A stretch of 64,000 bases of DNA. Source: Tersicoccus mangrovi. Its GTDB lineage: Bacteria; Actinomycetota; Actinomycetes; Actinomycetales; Micrococcaceae. The stretch lies in assembly GCF_036881825.1 (NCBI RefSeq), contig NZ_JBAJMW010000006.1, positions 1-64,000 on the forward strand. The letters are read 5' to 3'. The notes beneath the pieces are model-generated. The model was not told the DNA's origin. It made no database searches and was given only the letters and a program-made list of their open reading frames with translations. Both the position numbers and the translations under genes were made by a program. Positions 17,952 to 26,402 of this stretch are shown piece after piece (within the stretch, counting starts at the first letter, position 1; each line of letters opens with the position of its first letter).

Positions 17952-18365
17952 ATGGCCTTCCGCAGCCCCTTCACCACCGAGACCGACGACCAGGAGCGCG
18001 CCCGCCTTGCCGCCGCCCCCGAAGGCTCGACCAACCATGAGCTCTCCGGCCTGCCCGTGCTCAATCCTCACCCCGCGCGCGCCCAGGTGCTGGAACTGCC
18101 CCGGCCCTACGACGGGCACCGGATGGTCGTGATGCCGCTCGAGTTCAGCCCCGGCGCCACCACCGGCGCCGACTGGTGGAACACCGCGCCCGAGGACCGG
18201 CCGCTGCGGCGGCACGACGGCTCCTGGTACTGCATCGTGCTGGCCTCCACCCACAAGGCCTACCCCGTCGGCGGTCACGACCTGGCGATCTCGGTCTCCG
18301 AGCTGCGCCGGGCCCGACCGGTCGACCTGCTGGCGACCTCGATCCCCCAGCCTCACCAGTCGTAA
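17952..18365 (+). CDS. Hypothetical protein, 137 aa
   Basis: A CAGGAGA ribosome site precedes ATG 17952. It is a soluble, probably beta-rich protein with DDTE-like N-terminal acidity and GADWWNTAPEDRPLRRHDGS in the middle. No family was recognised. Confidence 0.6.
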   Translation: MAFRSPFTTETDDQERARLAAAPEGSTNHELSGLPVLNPHPARAQVLELPRPYDGHRMVVMPLEFSPGATTGADWWNTAPEDRPLRRHDGSWYCIVLASTHKAYPVGGHDLAISVSELRRARPVDLLATSIPQPHQS

Positions 18366-18386
18366 CCCATCCGAGAGGAGACCGTC

Positions 18387-18737
18387 ATGGCCTACGGCCA
18401 GCCGTCCTTCATCGCCGTGCATCTGCTCGGCGTCGATCACCCCGACCTGCCTCACGTCCAGCAGGTCGTCAGCCAGACCGCCGGCTACCCGCACACCGCT
18501 GGCCCGCACCTTGACCGGGTTGGCGGCCGCGCCAACTCCATCTTCACCATCACCGCGATCACCGTGAATCGCGGCATCGTCTACTTCGCCGATGACAATT
18601 ACCTCGGCTGGGCCGACGAGCTCGCCGACGTCGCCGAGCTCTCCCGGTGCTTCCCGCGGATCACGACCCGGATGCCGGGCCTGCACACCGATCCGGAGGG
18701 TTGGCCGCTCACCGCCCCGCCGACCCGGATGCGCTGA
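18387..18737 (+). CDS. Hypothetical protein, 116 aa
   Basis: A GAGAGGAGA ribosome site precedes the start. It is a globular protein of unknown family and ends the plus-strand run. Its stop is 2 bp from the convergent lipoprotein gene's stop. Confidence 0.6.
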   Translation: MAYGQPSFIAVHLLGVDHPDLPHVQQVVSQTAGYPHTAGPHLDRVGGRANSIFTITAITVNRGIVYFADDNYLGWADELADVAELSRCFPRITTRMPGLHTDPEGWPLTAPPTRMR

Positions 18738-18741
18738 GACG

Positions 18742-19302
18742 TCAGGGGGACGGGCTGGAGCTGCCCTTGCCGTCCTCGTAGCTGCCGCCCGTCCCGTACT
18801 GCGGGTCGAGCTTGTCCCGGTACAGCTTGTAGCTCTCGGGGTGGTCCCGGCACGGAGCACGAACGACGACCTCCATGCCCCCGTTCATCTGGCCGACGGC
18901 TTGGATGGACAGGTCGGTCTTCGCCCAGCCCACTTCTCGCTCGGTGCCGGCCACATCCTTGCGCTTGTCGAAGCCGTGGCTCTTCGCCCAGGAGTCGATA
19001 CGACCGATCAGGGCATCGGTCTCCGCTCCCTTCTTCGTGTTGAAGCGGAGGCCGGCGAGCCAACTGGACCTGGTTTGAGGGTTGGGCTGGTCGGGGTTGA
19101 CGCACGTCCGATCGCTGAACGACTCGATTGTCATGGGCCCGTTCAATTCGTCGAGCCCGGTCACGACCTCGCGCACGGCGGCGGCATCGCCCTCGGCGGA
19201 CTGGCTGTCGTCTGGACTCGACGAGGGCACGGCGCAGCCTCCTAGGACGACGGCCATCACGAGCGCCGTCAGCATGATCATCGGTGAACGGCTCATCTTC
19301 AC
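18742..19302 (-). CDS. Lipoprotein of the T7SS-like cassette
   Basis: A signal sequence with lipobox LGGC (Cys about 23) is followed by a Ser/Asp linker and a globular domain with two further Cys. The GTG at 19302 overlaps the stop of the lipase-like gene (GTGA); ATG 19296 is an alternative. Last in a three-gene minus operon, it could be an immunity or accessory lipoprotein for the upstream effector-like protein, which is an inference from position. Confidence 0.7.
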   Translation of the reverse strand: MKMSRSPMIMLTALVMAVVLGGCAVPSSSPDDSQSAEGDAAAVREVVTGLDELNGPMTIESFSDRTCVNPDQPNPQTRSSWLAGLRFNTKKGAETDALIGRIDSWAKSHGFDKRKDVAGTEREVGWAKTDLSIQAVGQMNGGMEVVVRAPCRDHPESYKLYRDKLDPQYGTGGSYEDGKGSSSPSP

Positions 19303-21236
19303 CGTTCGAGACTATCGACCGGGACCCACTCGAGGCGCCCGTCGGTGAAGTCCCACGGCCGGGTCTGGATCGGGCTTTCGTATCCGGATGCCGTGTGCTC
19401 GTCCGGGACGTACTTGACCACCTTGCCGCCTTCGATGACGCCCTGGATGACGCGGGCCGAGGTGGAGGACTGTTGGAAGTACTCGTCGTGCCCGTGCAGA
19501 AGGGACCGTGGATCCATGTCGTCGGCGAACCCGGTCTCCAGGCGTTGCGGACGCATCGAGTACGGTTCAGCTCCTGCCAGGAACCCGGGGCCGTGCTGGT
19601 CCCCGGCTGCACCTTGCGCCATCGCGATGGGGTCGTCCCTGGTCTGCAGCCAGTAACGGTGAGCATTCGGACTCGCCGTGTCTGCTGGGCTGGCAACGCC
19701 GTGACCGGGGCCGGCGGGGGCGACGTAGACGATGTTCGTGGCGGTCAGACCGTGCTTCTCCGCGGTGCCGAGCAATGGTGCTCCTGCGCTGTGTGCCACG
19801 TACGTCGATCTGGTGCCCGGGTTGGATTCCAGATCGATAGCGTGATCGAAAGCGGCCAGCAGCGGTGCCCCCTCGTCGTCGAAGCGGGGAGTGAGGTTGT
19901 CGGAGATGACCTGGTTGGGCATGTCGGCGCCTTGCCAGTAGAACGACACCCGGTCCGGCCCCGGGGTCCCGTCGATCGCGTCCAGGTCCTCCAGCCGGGT
20001 GTTGAGCTTGCCGAGATCCGAGGTCGTTCCGGGAACGTAGGTGGCGACCTTGTTCGTGGCCTGCGTGAAGGTGCCCTTCATGGCGACCACCCGGCCATCC
20101 CCGTCGGCGCTCACCATCACCAGGGGCGTTCGGTTGTTGACCGCGTAGTCCAGTCCGGTCGCCACGCTTTCCCGGTCCTGAGCCTCCAGGGACGTCCGCC
20201 GGAGACGGGCTGGATCTCCTGTCCACGAGCCGGCCACCAAGACGGGCGCCTTCTCGCGGACGTCCTGCCGGTAGGCGACGACGTTGATGCTGTTGGCCTT
20301 GACCCGGGCGGCCATCGGGATGCCGTTGAGCGCGCCGAGCGCCCCGGCGTAGGTGAGCAGCATCCGATCCTGCTCACCCGGGGGTAGCGACAGCCAGGCG
20401 GCTCTGACCGCGTCGATCCGGGCGAACGGGTCGTCGGGGTGCGAGGACGCAGCTGCCCCCAGGACCCGCTCCCCCGACCCGGCCGGCGCGAACAGCTCCG
20501 CACCGCCGGTGGGAAGCTGCTGGTGCGCGAGGACCTGCGCGAGTTCCGGGTTGGCTAGCGACCAGTCCATCAGCTCATCCCGGGGCAGGCCTTGGACCTG
20601 CCCGTAGAGCGAGGCGGCCGTCGGCTTGACCCCCAGCCGGGTGTCCCAGCTGGTGGTGACCGCGGCGAATCCGGCCGCCGGCAGCGCCCCGGGTGCACCA
20701 GCCCCAGCGCCGTCGGGGAGCAGGTCCTCTTCCCCGCCGGCGATCCCGGACAGGGCGTCGGCGGTGCGCTGCTTGAGCTCCTCCCAGCGGGCGGCCAGGT
20801 CGGTGGCCTGTTCGTTGAACCCGGTCACGGTGGCCCGGTCGGTCGCCCGCTCATCGTCGGTGCGGGACTGATCGGTCGCGTCGTCGGCGGCGGACCGCAC
20901 GCGGGGCAGTTCCGCCTCCAGGGCGCGGGACTGGCGGGTCAATTCGCGGCCCTGCTCGGCGAAGTCGTCCAGGGTGGTGCGAGCAGTGCGGGCGGCCGTG
21001 ACCCAGGCGTCGGCCGGAGGGGCCAAGTCATCGAGCGCGGCGTGCACCTGTTGCTCGGTCTCGGGGTGCCGGTACGCGGCGTGCAGGCCCCGCCAGTCGG
21101 CGGCGGCGTCGGCCAGGAAGCCGCGGACCAGTCTGGCCTCCCGTTCCAGGTCCTCGGCGGCGATGGTCACCGCCGCCCAGTCGACGTCGATGTCGGGGAT
21201 CGCCGCTACGGCCAGCGGGGTCGTCGTCGCGGTCAT
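19299..21236 (-). CDS. DUF1023-type alpha/beta-hydrolase with WXG-like N-terminus
   Basis: The 645-aa protein has a helical N-terminal 150 residues (DWRGLHAAYRHPE, then long Ala/Arg/Glu helices) like ESX/LXG-type secreted proteins. A Gly/Ala linker follows. The C-terminal alpha/beta-hydrolase of the DUF1023 kind has the nucleophile elbow AHSAGA around residue 480 and IVYVAPAGPGHG after it. Such proteins are candidates for type VII-secreted lipases or esterases. It is translationally coupled to the 119-aa gene before it and the lipoprotein after it. Confidence 0.7.
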   Translation of the reverse strand: MTATTTPLAVAAIPDIDVDWAAVTIAAEDLEREARLVRGFLADAAADWRGLHAAYRHPETEQQVHAALDDLAPPADAWVTAARTARTTLDDFAEQGRELTRQSRALEAELPRVRSAADDATDQSRTDDERATDRATVTGFNEQATDLAARWEELKQRTADALSGIAGGEEDLLPDGAGAGAPGALPAAGFAAVTTSWDTRLGVKPTAASLYGQVQGLPRDELMDWSLANPELAQVLAHQQLPTGGAELFAPAGSGERVLGAAASSHPDDPFARIDAVRAAWLSLPPGEQDRMLLTYAGALGALNGIPMAARVKANSINVVAYRQDVREKAPVLVAGSWTGDPARLRRTSLEAQDRESVATGLDYAVNNRTPLVMVSADGDGRVVAMKGTFTQATNKVATYVPGTTSDLGKLNTRLEDLDAIDGTPGPDRVSFYWQGADMPNQVISDNLTPRFDDEGAPLLAAFDHAIDLESNPGTRSTYVAHSAGAPLLGTAEKHGLTATNIVYVAPAGPGHGVASPADTASPNAHRYWLQTRDDPIAMAQGAAGDQHGPGFLAGAEPYSMRPQRLETGFADDMDPRSLLHGHDEYFQQSSTSARVIQGVIEGGKVVKYVPDEHTASGYESPIQTRPWDFTDGRLEWVPVDSLER

Positions 21237-21595
21237 CAGTGCGGCTCCGGTCCGCCGGCACGACGGTCGAGGGCCAGGTCGGCGTTCACCTGGGACATCG
21301 CGGTGGACGCTGCAGCGCTCATGGCACCGTCCGCCTCCGCGAACGCGGCAGTGGCGTCGACCACGGCGTCGGACTTGCGCAGCAGGTTCCGCGCCAGCCG
21401 GTCACCCATGTCCTCCCGGGGGCTCAGGAACGCGTCGAAGGCGTCCGCCACGACCCCGCACCGGCGCAGCGCCGCCTCGGCGCGCCGCCCGGCCGTGCCG
21501 AATCCGCGGCCCGCGGCCGCCAGCGACTCGGCGTGCCCGGCCACACCGGACAAGGCCAGGTACACCCCGGTCGGGTCGATCTCGTAACTGGTCAT
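21236..21595 (-). CDS. Small ESX-like helical protein (DUF6507-like)
   Basis: The 119-aa protein begins TSYEIDPTGVYLALSGV, a pattern of DUF6507-like proteins that sit before DUF1023 hydrolases. Two long helices follow. It probably serves as partner or chaperone of the next protein. The stop overlaps the next start. The upstream 21596-21724 region separates it from the divergent motif A promoter. Confidence 0.6.
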   Translation of the reverse strand: MTSYEIDPTGVYLALSGVAGHAESLAAAGRGFGTAGRRAEAALRRCGVVADAFDAFLSPREDMGDRLARNLLRKSDAVVDATAAFAEADGAMSAAASTAMSQVNADLALDRRAGGPEPH

Positions 21596-21724
21596 GCTGG
21601 CGATCCCCCTCGCCGCTGGTCGGTCCGGTCACCCACACCGTAACCACATCGCACCCTGATCCGGGAGGGTATCGGGGCAGCTCAAGGGGTTTCCCTCCCC
21701 CGGCGGCCGGAGACGCGGTAGCGT

Positions 21725-21741
21725 CCGCACACATGGGGGCC
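21725..21741 (+). promoter_or_regulatory. Motif A promoter (leaderless type)
   Basis: A perfect 11-mer lies at 21725-21735. T21734 is 7 nt before ATG 21742. Confidence 0.7.
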
Positions 21742-22020
21742 ATGACCAAGGACAAGCTCACCGTGCGCTTCTTCGACATCAACACCACCGGCGACGTCAC
21801 GCGCCGCCGTGCCCAGCTGGCATCCTCGATCGGCTGGCTGGAGACCAGCCTCCGTGCCCTCAAGGACGCGCTCGAGAACGGCACCGACCTGCCCGACGCG
21901 GTCAGTGTCGCCCAGCGGGCCGGAACCGTCTCGGTCGACACCGCCCGGTACAAGGAGGCCCTGGAGCGGCGGAACATGTTCGAGGCCCTCACCGGCCGCG
22001 CGGACGCCGCGGAGGCCTGA
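21742..22020 (+). CDS. Hypothetical protein, 92 aa
   Basis: The start is set by motif A. It is a helical protein with repeated basic/acidic heptads (RRRAQLASSIGWLETSLRALK). No family was recognised. It is followed after 6 bp by a membrane-protein gene. Confidence 0.65.
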   Translation: MTKDKLTVRFFDINTTGDVTRRRAQLASSIGWLETSLRALKDALENGTDLPDAVSVAQRAGTVSVDTARYKEALERRNMFEALTGRADAAEA

Positions 22021-22026
22021 TCCGCC

Positions 22027-22569
22027 GTGACGGCCTTCTACCTGGTCGCCTACGTGCTCGTGGCCCTCGCCGTCCTCACCGGTGCCGTGCTCACCGCGGT
22101 GCGCCCGGTCCGCGACCGGCGACCGGTGCCGGATCGCACCGGCCACCCCGAGGACTGGCCAGTGCCCGCCCCGCCGACCCGAGACGCAATCGGCCGTCGC
22201 CGCACCATCGAGCTCATCCGCCTGGCCCTCGTGGGCGCGGCCATCACGGTGATGATCGCCCAGCCGATCCTGCAGGGCTTCAGCGCGGTCTCCGGGATGT
22301 TCCACCTGGTGTGCGCGGTCGGGCTGGTGTGGTGCGCGTCCGACGGCATCACCCAGGCCCGCGTGCAGGAGAACCCGTTCGAGGGACTGGTGACGTTCCC
22401 CCTGTCGGGCTGCCTCGCCATGTTCGTCGTCGCGGTCGTCGGCAAGGCCCCGGCCGAACCGTTCAACCCGTGGTGGCTGGTCCCCACCGTGCTGCTCGCG
22501 CTCAGTGCGCTGGTCGGCGTCGGCAAGGACCCACTGCCCGCCCACAGGATGGTCCGGACCGCGTACTGA
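22027..22569 (+). CDS. Multi-pass membrane protein, 180 aa
   Basis: The GTG at 22027 is preceded by GGAGG in the previous coding end. At least five hydrophobic segments are seen, beginning YLVAYVLVALAVLTGAVLTA and ending WWLVPTVLLALSALVG. No family was recognised. Confidence 0.6.
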   Translation: MTAFYLVAYVLVALAVLTGAVLTAVRPVRDRRPVPDRTGHPEDWPVPAPPTRDAIGRRRTIELIRLALVGAAITVMIAQPILQGFSAVSGMFHLVCAVGLVWCASDGITQARVQENPFEGLVTFPLSGCLAMFVVAVVGKAPAEPFNPWWLVPTVLLALSALVGVGKDPLPAHRMVRTAY

Positions 22570-22621
22570 GCCCTTCTCCCGACCGTGCCGGAGGGTCGTG
22601 GTGTTGAAGACTCCGGCCATG

Positions 22622-22638
22622 CCGTACACACGGGTTCC
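22622..22638 (+). promoter_or_regulatory. Motif A variant (CCGTACACACG)
   Basis: Two changes from consensus remove the internal ATG, but the spacing to the start at 22639 is unchanged: 7 nt after the position aligned with T. Confidence 0.55.
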
Positions 22639-22920
22639 ATGAGCGAACAGGCCAACATCCCCGACACCATCCCCACCCCCGCCGTTGGCGACGTCGTCGC
22701 CTGGGAGGTCCCGGCGAAGCCGGGAGCGGACGAGCACGCAGCGATCGGCCTGGTGGCAGAGGTCACCGACAAGCACGTCATCGTGGACGGCGGCTACTAC
22801 TTCGGCCGTGACGACCTGATGATGGTCGGCACCGACGTCGAGGTGCGGCTCTGGCCCGGCACCTCGACGGAGGGCAAGCGGATCATCCAGCGGAGCAACA
22901 CGGGCCACTGGCGCCGCTAG
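22639..22920 (+). CDS. Hypothetical protein, 93 aa
   Basis: It is a beta-rich small protein (VGDVVAWEVPAKPG, HVIVDGGYYFGRDD) that could be an SH3-like barrel. The start is set by motif A spacing. No known family. Confidence 0.6.
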   Translation: MSEQANIPDTIPTPAVGDVVAWEVPAKPGADEHAAIGLVAEVTDKHVIVDGGYYFGRDDLMMVGTDVEVRLWPGTSTEGKRIIQRSNTGHWRR

Positions 22921-22959
22921 GGCACCGCGGCTCGGGCGGTGCGTCGGAGGCCAGGATGT

Positions 22960-22976
22960 CCGCACACATGGGGGGC
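22960..22976 (+). promoter_or_regulatory. Motif A promoter (leaderless type)
   Basis: A perfect 11-mer lies at 22960-22970. T22969 is 7 nt before ATG 22977. Confidence 0.7.
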
Positions 22977-23282
22977 ATGACCACGACCCCCGTCGCACCG
23001 CTCACCGATCCCGCCACCCTGCTCGCCTTGACCGACATGCTCGACGAAGCCACCGACGTGGCCGGCGACCGGCTCTCCGCCGACGCCCGTGCCCGGATCT
23101 TCGCCGCCGTCGACACCGGCACCGCCGAGCACTGGAAGGCCGCCCGGTCCGCCGTGGTCGCCGCCCCGATGACCACCCTGTGGCAGGCCGTCGTCGCCGT
23201 CGGCTGCCCCGAGACCGCGGTACCCACCCGCGCCCAGATCCTCCTGGGCCTCGAGCACGCGATCGCCGAGGCGTACGCGTGA
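22977..23282 (+). CDS. Hypothetical protein, 101 aa (paralogue of the 3765 product)
   Basis: LSADARARIFAAVDTG and TLWQAVVAVG align with the 110-aa protein at 3765. It is a soluble helical protein and the head of the overlapping run 22977-23947. Confidence 0.7.
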   Translation: MTTTPVAPLTDPATLLALTDMLDEATDVAGDRLSADARARIFAAVDTGTAEHWKAARSAVVAAPMTTLWQAVVAVGCPETAVPTRAQILLGLEHAIAEAYA

Positions 23283-23647
23283 TCACCGTCGCCGGGCAGA
23301 CCCGGACCATCATCGAGCACCTCCCGTACCGCACCATCACCTGCAACCTCGGCTGCCAGCACGTCGAGCACCACCTCGTGAAGCGGACCGTCACCGTCAC
23401 CCGCCTCTACCGCGCCACCGACCCCCGCCGTCGGTACATCAGCAGCTCGTTGGCCGTGGTCATCCCCCTCGCCAGCTTCCTCGAAGCCGTCGACACCGAC
23501 GGCACCGTCTGGACGCGCTGGGAGATCCGGGGCGGCCGCCGCGAACTGCCCTGGCACGCCGGTGACCGGCGTGCTGCCCCCTGGTTCACCGGGTGGAAGC
23601 TGCGCAAGAACCGCGGCATCCACACCTACACCCTCACGGAGGCGTGA
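23279..23647 (+). CDS. Hypothetical basic protein, 122 aa
   Basis: The GTG start overlaps the previous stop. The N-terminus has ITCNLGCQHVEHH (two Cys, three His), a possible metal site. The rest is beta-rich and basic. No family was recognised. Confidence 0.6.
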   Translation: MITVAGQTRTIIEHLPYRTITCNLGCQHVEHHLVKRTVTVTRLYRATDPRRRYISSSLAVVIPLASFLEAVDTDGTVWTRWEIRGGRRELPWHAGDRRAAPWFTGWKLRKNRGIHTYTLTEA

Positions 23648-23650
23648 CCG

Positions 23651-23947
23651 GTGGACGCCCTGAGCATCCTGGTGCACATCGACCGGGTCCGGCCCCGGCT
23701 GGGCCACTACACCCTCACCCCCGTGCCCGGGGGTTGGACCTGGTCCTGGGTCAAGGACGGGGAAGGGTTCCGGCCCGCCGTGCCGTCCCCCGACCTGCCT
23801 GCTGTGCTGCGCGCCGTCGAGAAGGACCTGATCCACCACCACACCCGCTCACTCGCCCGCCCCGCCCTCGCCCAGGTGCGGGCCATGCTCGCCGAACACG
23901 ACATCACCCCGGCCGCAGCACCGCTACCCGCCGGGGCGGCCGCATGA
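23651..23947 (+). CDS. Hypothetical protein, 98 aa
   Basis: The GTG start lies 3 bp after the previous stop, with GGAGG in the end of that gene. It contains GGWTWSWVKDGEGFRPA and a C-terminal helix. No family was recognised. Confidence 0.55.
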   Translation: MDALSILVHIDRVRPRLGHYTLTPVPGGWTWSWVKDGEGFRPAVPSPDLPAVLRAVEKDLIHHHTRSLARPALAQVRAMLAEHDITPAAAPLPAGAAA

Positions 23948-23989
23948 CGGACCGGCCCAGCGGTGCCTTGACGCTCGAGGTCGGGGCGT

Positions 23990-24006
23990 CCGCACACATG
24001 GGCGGC
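23990..24006 (+). promoter_or_regulatory. Motif A promoter (leaderless type)
   Basis: A perfect 11-mer lies at 23990-24000. T23999 is 7 nt before ATG 24007. TTGACG at 23968-23973 is the only -35-like hexamer noticed near any copy, and its spacing is long. Confidence 0.7.
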
Positions 24007-24285
24007 ATGAGCACCGAGACCACCAGCCTGCCCGCGGACACACCGCCGACCGATCAGCCCCCCACTGAGGCCACGCGCCGGGCCCTGAGCCGACTGCACC
24101 GGTACGCCGCCGCCATGGTGATCACCGCAACCGCCCTCCTGGCCCTGACCTCCCTGATGGACGAGGCGCTGCTGATCAACCTGGCCGTCACCGTCGCCAC
24201 CGTCGGTGGGCTCGCGGCCATCTGGCGGGCCGAGACCCGCCTCCTCGACCAGCTCGAGACCGAGCGGGACGAGGAGGACCGGTGA
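24007..24285 (+). CDS. Two-TM membrane protein, 92 aa
   Basis: A Thr/Pro-rich N-terminus is followed by two hydrophobic helices (AAMVITATALLALTSLM; LLINLAVTVATVGGLAAIW) and an acidic coiled C-terminus. It is the first of four small membrane proteins in the 24007-25357 run. Confidence 0.65.
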   Translation: MSTETTSLPADTPPTDQPPTEATRRALSRLHRYAAAMVITATALLALTSLMDEALLINLAVTVATVGGLAAIWRAETRLLDQLETERDEEDR

Positions 24286-24521
24286 CGGCCCTGCTGCCGC
24301 AGACCACGCCCCCTGTGAGTGAGGACGCGTCGGAGGTCGTACCGGTCAACGAGTCGGCCGGCGCCACGATCCTCGCCCTGGTGGCCCTGCTCGGGGCCTG
24401 GTTCGTCGGCCTCACCCTGATCGCCTTCGCCGAAGGCCGGTACATCATCGGCGGATGCTCCCTCACCGCCGTCGGTCTGCTCGCCCTGGCCGCCCGTACG
24501 CTGCTGTCGAGACCGAACTGA
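24282..24521 (+). CDS. Two-TM membrane protein, 79 aa
   Basis: The GTG overlaps the previous stop. The N-terminal 27 residues are polar, followed by two hydrophobic segments. No family was recognised. Confidence 0.6.
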   Translation: MTALLPQTTPPVSEDASEVVPVNESAGATILALVALLGAWFVGLTLIAFAEGRYIIGGCSLTAVGLLALAARTLLSRPN

Positions 24522-24531
24522 GAGGACTCCG

Positions 24532-24861
24532 ATGGGCAAGCTGATCCGTGACCGGATCCCCGAGATCACGACCGCTGCCGGCGGGATCTGTGGCACCCGC
24601 GTCCTGGACGACGACGAGTACGCCTACCAGCTGCGCGCCAAGGTCATCGAGGAGGCCACCGAGGTCGCCGGCGCGCTCGGCCGGGACCACCTGATCGAAG
24701 AGGTCGGTGACGTGCTGGAGGTGGTCGACGCCCTGCTCGCGCACGAGGGCATCACCATGGCCGAGGTCCGCGCCGCAGCGCACGCCAAGCGGCAGGCCCG
24801 CGGTGGGTTCGCCGGCCGCCTGTTCACCACCGACTACGTCGCGCCCAAGGAGATCCGATGA
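24532..24861 (+). CDS. MazG/HisE-like NTP pyrophosphohydrolase
   Basis: The 109-aa product starts GKLIRDRIPEI and has KVIEEATEVAGAL, then EEVGDVLEVVDALL. This is the acidic helix pattern of the phosphoribosyl-ATP pyrophosphohydrolase-like house-cleaning enzymes often seen on phages and plasmids. GAGAGGA precedes ATG 24532. It joins the orn, MazG-like and deoxyribonucleotidase genes as a nucleotide-metabolism gene. Confidence 0.75.
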   Translation: MGKLIRDRIPEITTAAGGICGTRVLDDDEYAYQLRAKVIEEATEVAGALGRDHLIEEVGDVLEVVDALLAHEGITMAEVRAAAHAKRQARGGFAGRLFTTDYVAPKEIR

Positions 24862-25073
24862 GCGAGACACGGGAACGCCCCGTTCGACGGTTCGACCGGT
24901 ACGACGTCGCCGAGTGGGTCGCGACCATCGGCACGATCGCCTGTGCCGTCGGCTTCGCCGTCGTCGCCGTGATGACCGGCCCCGACTCCCTGATGTGGTC
25001 GGCGTTCTGCGGCTTCACGTCCGCCATCTCCCTGCTGACGCTGGCCCACTTCAAGTGGGGGTGGCCCGATTGA
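24858..25073 (+). CDS. Two-TM membrane protein, 71 aa
   Basis: The ATG overlaps the previous stop (ATGA). Two hydrophobic segments (WVATIGTIACAVGFAVVAV; AFCGFTSAISLLTLAHF) follow a basic N-terminus. Confidence 0.6.
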   Translation: MSETRERPVRRFDRYDVAEWVATIGTIACAVGFAVVAVMTGPDSLMWSAFCGFTSAISLLTLAHFKWGWPD

Positions 25074-25357
25074 GCCGGTTCCTCGCCGGCCAGTATTCCC
25101 TGGTCGGGATCTGCCGACGCGCCATCCTCGAGCCGGGCACCATCCTGACCCGCACCGTGGTCGGCGCCTGGATCGGAGTCGCGGTGATCGCCCTGTCCGC
25201 ACTGGGGTGCCTGGCCATCACCACGCTCGCCGCCCTGGTGCTGCGCAACCCTGCCATGATCATCCTCGGACTGGTCGCCTCCATCACATCCGCGTTGATG
25301 GCCCTGATCGACACACGCCCACGGTCCGTCCGCTTCCCCGATGAGGACCGCTCCTGA
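25070..25357 (+). CDS. Two-TM membrane protein, 95 aa (TTG start)
   Basis: A TTG at 25070 overlaps the previous stop (TTGA). No ATG/GTG is available nearby in this frame, so the TTG start is inferred from coupling and continuous coding character. Two long hydrophobic stretches are present. Confidence 0.5.
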   Translation: MSRFLAGQYSLVGICRRAILEPGTILTRTVVGAWIGVAVIALSALGCLAITTLAALVLRNPAMIILGLVASITSALMALIDTRPRSVRFPDEDRS

Positions 25358-25448
25358 CCGGGACGGCGCGACACGCGGACGTCCCGCTCCCCCACCTCGG
25401 CAGCGTGCTGGGTGATGATCGGAAGGCCACTGATCGAAGGGGGCCCTC

Positions 25449-25706
25449 ATGCTGTTCACCGTTACCCGTGAGACGACCGGGTACCGGCTGGTGGGGCACC
25501 GCTGCGACGGGACCACCGAGGAGATCACCGACGGGTTCGCGACGCTGGACCGGCTCGCCGCCCACCTCGTCCACCTGCACGAGACCAGCCTGGACTGGAA
25601 GCCGATCAGCCGGCCCGACGCCGAGCGGCTCGTCCGCTACGGCCTCACCGGGTACCTGCGCCTCGTCGACGGTTACCTCGAAGCCACCGCCCTCGCCACC
25701 GCCTGA
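25449..25706 (+). CDS. Hypothetical protein, 85 aa
   Basis: A GAAGGGGG ribosome site precedes ATG 25449. It is a small soluble protein (LFTVTRETTGYRLVGHRCDG) with a possible alternating beta start. It runs convergent with the clamp-like operon. Confidence 0.6.
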   Translation: MLFTVTRETTGYRLVGHRCDGTTEEITDGFATLDRLAAHLVHLHETSLDWKPISRPDAERLVRYGLTGYLRLVDGYLEATALATA

Positions 25707-25727
25707 CGTCGGACCGCGCCGGCCGTG

Positions 25728-26402
25728 TCAGCGGACGGTGTTCAGGACGTGGCGGCGGGTGCGGTTCATCCCGGCCAGCCCGACCAGCCACGGGCGGGAG
25801 TCGAATGAGGACGCGGCCTGGGTGAAGACCAGCGGGTCTCCCATCCGCCGCTGACGGCCGAGCAGGAACGGCTGTCCGTACGGGTTCTCGGCACCGAGGT
25901 CGGCCAGCAGTTGCAGGACCGCCGGGGTGAGCGCTGTGACGGCCGGGGCCTTCTCGTCCGGGGTGATGACCAGCGGCACGGACTCGGCGAGGGCTGCGAA
26001 CCGGGGGTCCGGCTCGATCACCGGCTCGGAGGCCTCGTGGATTCCGCAGCCGAAGGTGACCTCCGGGTGCTCCGGGCTCGGCAGGGCGATCGTCGGCGTA
26101 CCCTTGTCGAGGACCCGGACCAGGTCGGTCATCCGGACGGCCCAGGTGCCGATCATCACCGGCTCCATGACCACGCCGGCAGGCTCGGTGATCGGGGTGA
26201 AGGTGCGGATGAACACCGTCCCGTCGGTCGCCTCGATCACCAGGGCGTCGTTCTGCACGAGCACCCGGAACGCGCGCCGGTCCTCGGGCACCCGGTGGTT
26301 ATCGCCCACCAGCAGCACCGCGCGCAGCGCCTGGTTCAGCGTCCCGGGGTCGACGGTCAGGACGGTGCGGGTCATGGTCGGTGTCGTCATGGTGGCGCTC
26401 AT
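25728..26402 (-). CDS. Sliding-clamp-domain-like protein A
   Basis: The 224-aa product follows the fold pattern of one DnaN clamp domain: VDPGTLNQALRAVLLVGDN, then LVIEATDGTVFIRTF, then a DLVRVLDKGTPTIAL-type strand/helix. The tail ends SRPWLVGLAGM. The start at 26402 overlaps the stop of paralogue B (ATGA). DnaN normally has three such domains; this protein has about one plus a C-terminal extension. The assignment is by pattern and by the four-way paralogy. Confidence 0.55.
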   Translation of the reverse strand: MSATMTTPTMTRTVLTVDPGTLNQALRAVLLVGDNHRVPEDRRAFRVLVQNDALVIEATDGTVFIRTFTPITEPAGVVMEPVMIGTWAVRMTDLVRVLDKGTPTIALPSPEHPEVTFGCGIHEASEPVIEPDPRFAALAESVPLVITPDEKAPAVTALTPAVLQLLADLGAENPYGQPFLLGRQRRMGDPLVFTQAASSFDSRPWLVGLAGMNRTRRHVLNTVR

